Source of the DNA: Scatosoma sp045576335
GTDB lineage: Bacteria > Bacillota > Clostridia > Christensenellales > Borkfalkiaceae
Assembly (NCBI GenBank): GCA_045576335.1
Contig: JAZNGH010000032.1
Span: 1-50,896 of the forward strand
Length of the DNA: 50,896 nt
Reading direction: 5' to 3'
The notes below the pieces were generated by a model. That model was given only the letters and a program-made list of their open reading frames with translations. It was not told the DNA's origin and made no database searches. A program made the position numbers and the translations under genes. Every line of letters starts with the position of its first letter. The stretch's first letter is position 1. Below, piece by piece: positions 41,041 to 48,382 of this stretch.

Positions 41041-41964
41041 TTACGCGTTTTCTTCGGGCAAAAGACATTCGTATAATTCTTTATAATTGCGAATTTCAAT
41101 CAAACGCCGTCCCTCTTCCGTAGACGAGAGCCGCTCGTTGGCGCGGTAAATGCGCCCGTCGTTGATACGCTTGTTCGTGACGATTATAAACGCGATAAAG
41201 GCGATAAACGCCAACGCCCCAAACACGATCGTAGGCGCAACGAAAGTGTCCTCTCGCGTCGTCAAATTCTGCAACCCGAACACGATCGCCAAAACCACGA
41301 ACACGACCAAAGGCACAGCCACCGCCAAAAACACGATCGTCGATTTTTTCAATCTCGCGGAGAGTATCTCCCGACGGCTCGCCTGCTTTTCTTCGATTTC
41401 CGCGGCAAGCGCCGCTTCCTCTTTGCCAAGCTCCTCCACGCGTTTTCTAAACGCGCTCTCGTACTCTTTTTTGACGATATCCACCGCGCCTAGCCCCAAA
41501 TCGTATTCCAAGCTCTCGATACCCGCGTCGGCGTATTCGGCGATTAAAACGTCGGGATCGGTAAAATCCGCCGTCTTTGCCCGCCAGTAGCCCACGGAAG
41601 CCTCCGTCGCCTCGTCGTCAAGCTCCAACGCCTTTTCAAATTTCAGCTCCGCCGCCTTAAAACTGCCCGACGAGAGAAGCTCGTCACCCTCTTTGCAAGT
41701 GCGCTCGTAATCGGCTTTACGCTTCGCTATCTCTTCTTCCTTTTTCTTGCGGAGCGCGGCTGCCTCTTCGGGGGAGAGCCCAACGAGATCCTCGTCATCC
41801 TCGTCCGTTTCTAAGACGGGAAATTCAAAGGCGATTTCCTCGCCGACATCTTCCTCGTTGCTCTCGTTTTGAGCAAGCTCGTCCGTCACGTCCACGAACC
41901 CGTCCTTGGTTTTTTTCAAGCGGATTCCCCTGCCGTACTCGTCGTCGATAATTCTTTCTTCCAT
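41041..41964 (-). CDS. uncharacterised TPR-like protein with two membrane helices
   Basis: 307 residues. A strongly acidic N-terminus (to about 60), a lysine/glutamate helical stretch, a TPR-like unit (ELLSSGSFKAAELKFEKALE, about 95-125), a coiled coil (about 165-205), then two membrane helices (about 208-232 and 243-262) and a cytoplasmic tail. No recognised family. Twelve bases downstream of ispE, so probably co-transcribed with it. Confidence 0.8.
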   Translation of the reverse strand: MEERIIDDEYGRGIRLKKTKDGFVDVTDELAQNESNEEDVGEEIAFEFPVLETDEDDEDLVGLSPEEAAALRKKKEEEIAKRKADYERTCKEGDELLSSGSFKAAELKFEKALELDDEATEASVGYWRAKTADFTDPDVLIAEYADAGIESLEYDLGLGAVDIVKKEYESAFRKRVEELGKEEAALAAEIEEKQASRREILSARLKKSTIVFLAVAVPLVVFVVLAIVFGLQNLTTREDTFVAPTIVFGALAFIAFIAFIIVTNKRINDGRIYRANERLSSTEEGRRLIEIRNYKELYECLLPEENA

Positions 41965-41976
41965 ACCTTTATCTCC

Positions 41977-42894
41977 TTAATTTTGCATTTCCCCGTCCGA
42001 CAACACGAACGGATTTGCAAAAATACTCTTTTTGCCGTTTTGCACGGATTTTGCCACGATTGCGCGGAATTTACCCCTGTAACGGCTCTTCGCCCACTCG
42101 CAAAGCTCTTTGCTTTCAAAGAGCGCGAACACACAGCTCCCCGAGCCAGTCATACCCACCCCCAAGGGCGAAAACGAGCGCGCCTCTTTAAGGGCGGTCG
42201 TAATATCGTTATTCAAGCTTTCCGCGGGCACAAGCAAGTCGTTCGTCAAATACCTGCCCACGCCCTCTTTATCGTTTTCCAGCAAAGCGCGCATACATTT
42301 TTCCGTGTTCTTTTCACGCATTTTTCCAAAATTGAGCGCGTCGAACGCTTGAAAGCAAGCCCCCGTATGCACGGGCGTTTCGGGACAAAGCAAGAGAAAA
42401 TGAAGCTCGGTATCCGCCGAAAACAGCTGCACATTTTCTCCGCGTCCGCCCATTCTCGCAAAGCCGCCTTTGAGCATATACCCCGTATCGCTTCCAAGCC
42501 TATCGGCAAGCGTCTTCAACGCCCCCTCGTCCGTTACGCCGTACAGCTTTGCCATACCGTTGATAACGCCGCTAATATCGGCGGACGAGCCGCCCAGCCC
42601 CGCGCCTATCGGGATATTTTTATAGACGGTGATATCCGCGCCCGCAACGGCGAACGTTTGGGAAAAAAGCTCCGCGGCTTTGAGCGCGTTGTTCTTTTCG
42701 GGCGGTATGCTTTCGCTTCCCATACCGTGCATAACCACGCGGGAAAGCTTGTCCTTGCGTTTTTTCAAAACGATCAAGTCGGAAATATCCACGCTCGTCA
42801 CGAGGGAATCCAAAATATGATACCCCTCTTGTACGCCCAAAATTTCCAGCGTAAGATTGATTTTCGCGTACGATTTTACCTTGACCACGTTCAT
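41977..42894 (-). CDS. ispE: 4-diphosphocytidyl-2-C-methyl-D-erythritol kinase
   Basis: 305 residues. GHMP kinase: substrate strand VKSYAKINLTLEI and the P-loop-like IPIGAGLGGSSADISG. Phosphorylates CDP-ME in the non-mevalonate isoprenoid pathway. A C-terminal GSGSCVFALF loop completes the fold. Next to the SPOCS/LysM gene and veg, the common place for ispE in Firmicutes. Confidence 0.95.
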   Translation of the reverse strand: MNVVKVKSYAKINLTLEILGVQEGYHILDSLVTSVDISDLIVLKKRKDKLSRVVMHGMGSESIPPEKNNALKAAELFSQTFAVAGADITVYKNIPIGAGLGGSSADISGVINGMAKLYGVTDEGALKTLADRLGSDTGYMLKGGFARMGGRGENVQLFSADTELHFLLLCPETPVHTGACFQAFDALNFGKMREKNTEKCMRALLENDKEGVGRYLTNDLLVPAESLNNDITTALKEARSFSPLGVGMTGSGSCVFALFESKELCEWAKSRYRGKFRAIVAKSVQNGKKSIFANPFVLSDGEMQN

Positions 42895-42917
42895 TTTGCT
42901 TTCGTTCCTCGGAAATT

Positions 42918-42985
42918 GCGGCGGGGAATCCCCCGCCGCTTGGTGCTTCCGATTTTATTTTACCATATTTTTTACCAAATTACAA
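42918..42985 (-). promoter_or_regulatory. ispE promoter and leader hairpin
   Basis: TTGTAA (42980-42985), 17-bp spacer, TAAAAT (42957-42962), minus strand. A 9-bp all-G+C stem (GCGGCGGGG, 42918-42926 with 42931-42939) sits in the leader, about 23 bases before the ATG, without a T run. Confidence 0.6.
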
Positions 42986-43013
42986 CCCGTTTACGGTAAA
43001 AAATGCGTGAAAG

Positions 43014-44501
43014 TTATTTGATTTGCCGATAAACGAATATTCTTTCGCCCTCGGAGATAGGGAATTGCAGGTTGGGATTGCTTTTTTGCAACTCTTCGGG
43101 ATCGCGCGACAAGCGTTTGGCCACCTGCCACAAATCCTCGCCCGCACGCGGCACGAACACGGACACCGCCGCCTCATTTTTCTCATACGCCTCGCCCTCG
43201 GTCGCTTCCAAGATATATTCCCATTCCTTTTCCCCGTACGCGCGCAAGCAAATCTTCAAGGTCGCCTCCGCTTCCGCCTCACCGTCCTTTTTTCGACGGA
43301 TATTCAGCCCGCACACGATACAATCCGCTTCCATATCCTCGCTTTCCCGTTCAATCGGGAACACGAACGGCAACGAAAGCAAACAGCTCTTGCGCCCGCC
43401 GTCAGGCGCTTTCAATAAAACCTCCGCCGTCACAACGCCCTCGGCCTCCGCGCCGTGTTCGCCGTTTCTGCATACGATTTCCGCACGGGGCAGCACCGCT
43501 GCTTCCAACGCGTATTCCCCGTCGATTGCGGGAGAAAGCGCGGCTACGCCGCTCACCCGTTCGGTGCGCTTTACTTGATTCGTCAAATACCTGCCCCTGT
43601 CCTTTACCCGATTGAGCGTAAGGGCGTTGGTCGTGGAAAACGCGTCGCCCGCCAAAGACAATTCCTCGTGGCGCGAAAGGAAGCAATCGGCGGCAAGACA
43701 ATAGGACAACACGATTTTGCTCTTGCCCTTTTCCTCGTCCACGCCCGCGGTAAGCCGCGCCGATTTCACACTCACCCGCGCGCTCGCCGCCACTTGCCCA
43801 AACGCTTCCTCGCAAGGGATTTGCATCGAGAACGGGATAAGGCGTTCGTACGAGCAAACGCTGTCGTCGCCTTTGAGCACGCAAACGTTCAAGGCAAGCT
43901 CGCCGTCGATATCCAGCTGCCCCGCGCTCACGCCTACGCGGGTCACGACGGCGTTTTCGCTATGCAACAAAATATCCCCCACGTAGTCGGCGTCAAACTC
44001 GTCCTCCGCTTCCGTTTCGCCCGAAACACAAACGGTTTTGCAAAGCGTTGCGTTTTCCTGCTTAACGACGATATTTTCCCCGCCGACGAGATATTCGATT
44101 TGTTTCCCGCCGTATACGCGCGAATCCGCGCCCACGATTACGGAAAGATATAAACCCGAGCCTTCCCGCCGATTGCTCACGTTTTCGATGGAAAACGCCG
44201 TTTTTGCGAAACACGCGGGCGTGACCAACCCGTTTTCCGCCTTATGATAAAACTCCGCGCCGCGCTCCGCGCGGCAAATTTTACGGTCACCGTCCTCGTA
44301 AACGATACAAAGCAAAAGCTTGCCGCTATACCGCACTTCCCCGTCCGCGCAAACGCATTCGGTAGGCACGGCGGTCGCTTGCACCGCTAAAATACAGCCG
44401 ATTTCGCTTCCGGGCAAACGGCATTCGACAATGGATTGACTTTGCAGGCGACAGACCTCGCCCGTATAACGATAGGTATCGTATTGCGCTTTCACAGACA
44501 T
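43014..44501 (-). CDS. SPOCS (DUF3794) and LysM domain protein, spore-associated
   Basis: 495 residues from the ATG at 44499-44501 (GGAGG site); the in-frame extension to 44693 crosses veg and is rejected. Repeated DUF3794/SPOCS beta domains (CRLPGSEIGCILAVQATAVP, LNVCVLKGDDSVCSYERLIP) are followed by a C-terminal LysM (VPRAGEDLWQVAKRL, SNPNLQFPISEGERIFVY). No signal peptide. Family members are found in spore-forming clostridia and are thought to act in spore coat or cortex assembly. Confidence 0.9.
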   Translation of the reverse strand: MSVKAQYDTYRYTGEVCRLQSQSIVECRLPGSEIGCILAVQATAVPTECVCADGEVRYSGKLLLCIVYEDGDRKICRAERGAEFYHKAENGLVTPACFAKTAFSIENVSNRREGSGLYLSVIVGADSRVYGGKQIEYLVGGENIVVKQENATLCKTVCVSGETEAEDEFDADYVGDILLHSENAVVTRVGVSAGQLDIDGELALNVCVLKGDDSVCSYERLIPFSMQIPCEEAFGQVAASARVSVKSARLTAGVDEEKGKSKIVLSYCLAADCFLSRHEELSLAGDAFSTTNALTLNRVKDRGRYLTNQVKRTERVSGVAALSPAIDGEYALEAAVLPRAEIVCRNGEHGAEAEGVVTAEVLLKAPDGGRKSCLLSLPFVFPIERESEDMEADCIVCGLNIRRKKDGEAEAEATLKICLRAYGEKEWEYILEATEGEAYEKNEAAVSVFVPRAGEDLWQVAKRLSRDPEELQKSNPNLQFPISEGERIFVYRQIK

Positions 44502-44535
44502 TGTTTCATTCCTCCAAAAAACTGACTTGCTATTT

Positions 44536-44564
44536 AGCGTATGCCGCAAGAAAAGCAAATAGAA
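44536..44564 (-). promoter_or_regulatory. weak candidate sporulation promoter of the SPOCS gene
   Basis: TTCTATT (44558-44564), 14-bp spacer, CATACGCT (44536-44543), minus strand. The -10 resembles sigma-E CATA-type boxes; the -35 is poor. Confidence 0.3.
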
Positions 44565-44630
44565 CTTTTCCGCTTTGGCAAAATTTGGAGATATAGGCAT
44601 AAAAAGAGAAAAAACGGGCATACTTTTGGT

Positions 44631-44870
44631 ATGATTAAGCCAACAAAAAGAATTGCAGACGTTAAACAAATGGTGAAAGAATGTTCCGCGCAACGCATTT
44701 TCGTGCGCGTAAATTTAGGCCGAAACAAGAGCGTAAGCTATTCGGGCGTGCTTTCGGGGATATACCCCGCCCTCTTTACCGTCAAGCCCGACGACGAGGA
44801 TTTTCTTGGCAAAACGGCGTATTCCTACTCCGACGTCCTTTGCGGCAACGTCAAAATCAAACGTCTTTGA
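44631..44870 (+). CDS. veg: Veg family protein
   Basis: 79 residues from the ATG at 44631. NLGRNKSVSYSGVLSGIYPA and the YSYSDVLCG end match the Veg (DUF1021) family, a small SH3-like protein linked to biofilm matrix regulation in Bacillus. An in-frame extension to 44541 has no family support. No good ribosome site is visible, so initiation may be weak. Divergent from the SPOCS/LysM gene. Confidence 0.88.
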   Translation: MIKPTKRIADVKQMVKECSAQRIFVRVNLGRNKSVSYSGVLSGIYPALFTVKPDDEDFLGKTAYSYSDVLCGNVKIKRL

Positions 44871-44901
44871 AAATTTACCCGTTTTAAGTTAAATCCAAAA
44901 A

Positions 44902-44938
44902 TTAAAAACCCGCGTTCAAAATGAACGCGGGTTTTTAA
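44902..44938. terminator. terminator after veg
   Basis: Perfect 17-bp stem (44902-44918 with 44922-44938) with a three-base AAA loop and T-rich ends in both directions. Confidence 0.93.
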
Positions 44939-44939
44939 T

Positions 44940-45127
44940 CGCTTAAGCCTAATAAATAATCTGCCGTTTCCTCAAAAAATAAGGAAACGGTATTCTGTGA
45001 CGGACAAACAATTTCGTTTAATGTCGACGGTGTAAAAATAACCTTGGCAAAATAACTCTTATAATGCAATACGCCCTAAAAGTCTGTGTGACTTTTGGGG
45101 TGTATAATATATTAAATTTTTCTTTAC
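44940..45127. other. gene-free region with two hairpins
   Basis: No coding frame with a ribosome site was found. Two stems are visible: GCCGTTTCCT/AGGAAACGGT (about 44962-44991) and a 14-bp stem with G-U pairs (45071-45084 with 45090-45103), followed by an A+T-rich stretch. Together with the palindromic repeats this forms a 390-base gap between veg and the GIY-YIG gene. Confidence 0.6.
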
Positions 45128-45275
45128 TGTCATTCTGAACACTCTCTTTGTCATTCTGAACGTAGTGAAGAATCTCGTCAATAAGGTTCATTTATCCATA
45201 AGAGATTCTTCATTCCGCTGTCGCTTCATTCAGAATGACAAGGCAGGAAAATGCAACGCTTCATTCAGAATGACA
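45128..45275. repeat. TGTCATTCTGAA-type palindromic repeat cluster
   Basis: Direct units TGTCATTCTGAAC at 45128-45140 and 45149-45161; inverted units TTCAGAATGACA at 45229-45240 and 45264-45275. GAAGAATCTC (45167-45176) and its complement (45202-45211) form a nested inner pair, so 45149-45240 could fold as one long hairpin. This resembles a dispersed repeat of similar sequence seen in many bacterial genomes. The last unit overlaps the end of the GIY-YIG gene. Confidence 0.9.
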
Positions 45276-45549
45276 AGTTTTCATAAAGGTCGTTCCACAT
45301 AGGGTTTACGCTTTCCACCAACGCATTCTTTTTAGCCCTGACCCAACCCTTTATCTGTTTTTCACGCGCTATGGCAGAGTTCACGTCGTTTGTGGCTTCA
45401 AAATACACCAATTTATCTACTCTGTATTTACTCGTAAACCCATCTACGATTTTATTCTTATGCTCGTAAATCCGTCTTTCTAAATCATTCGTGACACCCG
45501 TATACAAAACGGTATTTTTTTTGTTCGTCAATAAATACACGTAATACAT
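45265..45549 (-). CDS. single-domain GIY-YIG nuclease (URI family)
   Basis: 94 residues: YYVYLLTNKKNTVLYTGVTN (GIY-YIG core as VYL/YTG), R at ERRIYEHK, E/N-rich VYFEATNDVNSAIAREKQI, and NPMWNDLYENL end. Catalytic Tyr, Arg and Glu positions appear kept. Start overlaps the uvrA stop (TAATG), so translation is coupled. The last two sense codons and stop (Ser-Phe-stop) come from a TGTCATTCTGAA repeat unit; similar proteins normally end near DLYENL. Function unknown: repair accessory, or agent linked to the repeats. Confidence 0.92.
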   Translation of the reverse strand: MYYVYLLTNKKNTVLYTGVTNDLERRIYEHKNKIVDGFTSKYRVDKLVYFEATNDVNSAIAREKQIKGWVRAKKNALVESVNPMWNDLYENLSF

Positions 45550-48371
45550 TATGCGTCCAACACTTTTTTCAGGAATTTGCCCGTGTAGCTGTGTTCGTTT
45601 TGTGCGACCTCCTCGGGCGTACCTTGCGTGACGATTTCCCCGCCGCCGTTGCCGCCCTCCGGACCTAAATCGATAATATAGTCCGCCGTCTTAATCACGT
45701 CGAGGTTATGCTCGATTACGAGCACCGTATTCCCGCCCTCGCGCAATTTCAAAAGAATTTTAATGAGCTTATCCACGTCGTAGCTATGCAGCCCCGTCGT
45801 CGGCTCGTCTAATATATAAAAGGTTTTGCCCGTCGAACGCTTGGCGAGCTCGGTCGCGAGCTTCACACGCTGTGCCTCGCCTCCCGAAAGGGTGGTGGAG
45901 CTTTGCCCAAGCTTGATATACCCCAGCCCCACGTCATTGAGCGTTTTAATTTTATTATAAATCGCGGGAATGGGCTGAAAAAATTCACAGGCTTCTTCTA
46001 CGGTCATATCCAAAACGTCGGCGATACTCTTTCCCTTATACTTCACTTCCAACGTTTCGCGGTTATACCGTTTCCCGCCGCACACCTCACAGGGCACGAA
46101 AATATCGGGCAAGAAATGCATTTCTATCTTGATGATACCGTCGCCGAAGCAATGCTCGCAACGCCCGCCCGAAACGTTGAACGAAAACCGTCCCGCCTTA
46201 TACCCGCGCTCCTTTGCGTCGGGCGTCATAGAAAACAAATCTCGGATACTGTTGAAAACGCCCGTATAGGTCGCGGGATTGCTACGCGGCGTTCTGCCAA
46301 TTGGCGATTGATCGATGGCAATCACCTTATCAAAATACTCAACGCCCTTCATTGCCGCGTATTTGCCAAGCGCGTGCTTCGCCCCGTTCAAGGTATTTGC
46401 AAGCGTCGGATACACGATTTCGTTGACAAGACTGGATTTCCCGCTCCCCGAAACGCCCGTAACGGCGGTGATCAACCCCACGGGTATCTTCGCGGTAATA
46501 TTTTTCAGGTTATTTTGCTTACAACCCTGCACTTCCAACCATCTCTCGCCCGCTTTGGCGCGAACGGCAGGCACGTCGATTTTCCGTCTGCCCGCGAGAT
46601 AATCGCCCGTAATCGACCGCGGCGAATTTGCAATTTCCTCGGGCGTACCCTGCGCCACGATTTCCCCGCCGTGCACGCCCGCTTTCGGTCCGATATCCAC
46701 GATATAGTCCGCCGCGCGCATGGTATCCTCGTCGTGCTCCACGACGATTAAGGTATTCCCCAAATCGCGCAAGCCTTTGAGCGAATTGAGCAGCTTTTCA
46801 TTGTCGCGCTGGTGCAAACCGATACTCGGCTCGTCCAAAATATACAAAACGCCCGTCAGCGCGCTGCCGATTTGCGTTGCAAGGCGGATACGCTGACTTT
46901 CGCCGCCCGAAAGGGTGACCGCCGTACGCGTAAGCGTCAGATAGTTCAACCCGACGTTCCGCAAAAATCCAAGACGGTTATTGATTTCCTTGATGATTGC
47001 GTCCGCAATCAAATGCTCGGTGGCGGTAAGCTGTGCCTGCAATTCGTCCATAAACACGCAAAGGTTGTCCACGGACATCTCGCACACTTCCCAAATATTT
47101 TTGCCGCCCACGTACACGGACAACGCCTCTTTTTTCAAGCGTTTCCCGTTGCAGCCGTCACACGGCGCGTTACGCATAAGCCGCTCTATCTCGCTTTTTA
47201 CCCCGTCCGAAGTCGAGGTCGCATAGCGGCGTTGCAAATTATTGACGTAGCCCTCCCAAGTCTTTTTGAAGCTCCCCGAAAAGGAACGGGTACGGTATTC
47301 CATATCCACCCGCTCGTCGCTTCCGTACATCAAAATATCGTACATGCCCTCGGGTAAATCCTTTACGGGCACGTCCAACGAAAAGCCGTACGCGCGCGCA
47401 AGCGCGGAAAGCTCCATAAGTGCCATAGAATTAGAGCCCAAGCTCCAACCCGTGACCTTCATTGCTCCCTCACGGAGCGTTTTATTTTTATCGGGACACA
47501 CGAGATCGGGGTCTACGAACTGCTTAAAGCCCAGTCCCGAACAGGTCGGACAAGCCCCGTACACGGTGTTAAACGAGAACATTCTCGGCTCAATCTCTTC
47601 AATGGATATTCCGCAATCGGGACAGGCGTAATTGACGGAATACAAGTCCTCTTTTCCCTCGCAATCGATTACGACCAACCCGTCCGCAAGCTTTAACGCC
47701 GCCTCCAAGCTATCCGTCAAACGCTTTTGCACGGTAGGCTTGACGACAAGACGGTCCACGACAACGGAAATATTATGCTTGATATTCTTTTCAAGCTTAA
47801 TCTCCTCTTGCAAATCGTAAACGATACCGTCGATTTTCACCCTGCCGTAACCGCTCTTTTTGAACGCGGCAAGCTCCTTGACGTATTCGCCCTTTCTGCC
47901 GCGCACGACGGGCGCGTTGACGAGTATTTTACTTCCCTCGGGCATCATCATTACGCGGTCGCAAATCTCATCCACCGTCTGCCGCCGAATTTCCCGTCCG
48001 CACTTGGGACAGTGCGGCACGCCGATACGCGCAAACAGCAAACGGAAATAATCGTAAATCTCCGTAACCGTACCCACCGTCGAACGCGGGTTGCGCGAGG
48101 TGGTTTTTTGGTCGATAGAAATGGCGGGCGAAAGCCCGTCGATACTCTCGACGTCAGGCTTTTCCATTTGCCCCAAGAACTGCCGCGCGTACGAGGAAAG
48201 GCTCTCCACGTACCGTCTTTGCCCCTCGGCAAAAATGGTGTCGAACGCGAGCGTGGATTTTCCGCTCCCCGAAAGCCCCGTAAACACGGTCAGCTTGTTA
48301 CGGGGAATGGTCACGTCGATATTTTTAAGGTTATTTTCTTTTGCGCCTTTAATTACGATTTCTTCTTGCAT
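45549..48371 (-). CDS. uvrA: excinuclease ABC subunit A
   Basis: 940 residues from the ATG at 48369-48371 (MQEEIVIKGAKENNLKNIDV, GAGG eight bases upstream); a start at 48386 overlaps uvrB but lacks a good site and the family N-terminus. Two ABC ATPase halves (GLSGSGKST, GVSGSGKSS; two LSGGE signatures) and zinc modules (CPKCGR, CEHCFGDG, CEVCGGKRY). Damage sensor of nucleotide excision repair. Confidence 0.98.
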   Translation of the reverse strand: MQEEIVIKGAKENNLKNIDVTIPRNKLTVFTGLSGSGKSTLAFDTIFAEGQRRYVESLSSYARQFLGQMEKPDVESIDGLSPAISIDQKTTSRNPRSTVGTVTEIYDYFRLLFARIGVPHCPKCGREIRRQTVDEICDRVMMMPEGSKILVNAPVVRGRKGEYVKELAAFKKSGYGRVKIDGIVYDLQEEIKLEKNIKHNISVVVDRLVVKPTVQKRLTDSLEAALKLADGLVVIDCEGKEDLYSVNYACPDCGISIEEIEPRMFSFNTVYGACPTCSGLGFKQFVDPDLVCPDKNKTLREGAMKVTGWSLGSNSMALMELSALARAYGFSLDVPVKDLPEGMYDILMYGSDERVDMEYRTRSFSGSFKKTWEGYVNNLQRRYATSTSDGVKSEIERLMRNAPCDGCNGKRLKKEALSVYVGGKNIWEVCEMSVDNLCVFMDELQAQLTATEHLIADAIIKEINNRLGFLRNVGLNYLTLTRTAVTLSGGESQRIRLATQIGSALTGVLYILDEPSIGLHQRDNEKLLNSLKGLRDLGNTLIVVEHDEDTMRAADYIVDIGPKAGVHGGEIVAQGTPEEIANSPRSITGDYLAGRRKIDVPAVRAKAGERWLEVQGCKQNNLKNITAKIPVGLITAVTGVSGSGKSSLVNEIVYPTLANTLNGAKHALGKYAAMKGVEYFDKVIAIDQSPIGRTPRSNPATYTGVFNSIRDLFSMTPDAKERGYKAGRFSFNVSGGRCEHCFGDGIIKIEMHFLPDIFVPCEVCGGKRYNRETLEVKYKGKSIADVLDMTVEEACEFFQPIPAIYNKIKTLNDVGLGYIKLGQSSTTLSGGEAQRVKLATELAKRSTGKTFYILDEPTTGLHSYDVDKLIKILLKLREGGNTVLVIEHNLDVIKTADYIIDLGPEGGNGGGEIVTQGTPEEVAQNEHSYTGKFLKKVLDA

Positions 48372-48382
48372 ATTTATCTGCC

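Noticed and set aside
44541..44630. N-terminal extension of veg
   Set aside because: Veg family proteins begin at about the 44631 ATG, and the extension overlaps the divergent promoter region.
44502..44693. N-terminal extension of the SPOCS/LysM protein
   Set aside because: It overlaps veg, has no family similarity, and the ATG at 44501 has a GGAGG site.
45128..45275. Repeat units considered as a CRISPR array
   Set aside because: Units are inverted as well as direct, spacers are unequal, and no cas gene is near.
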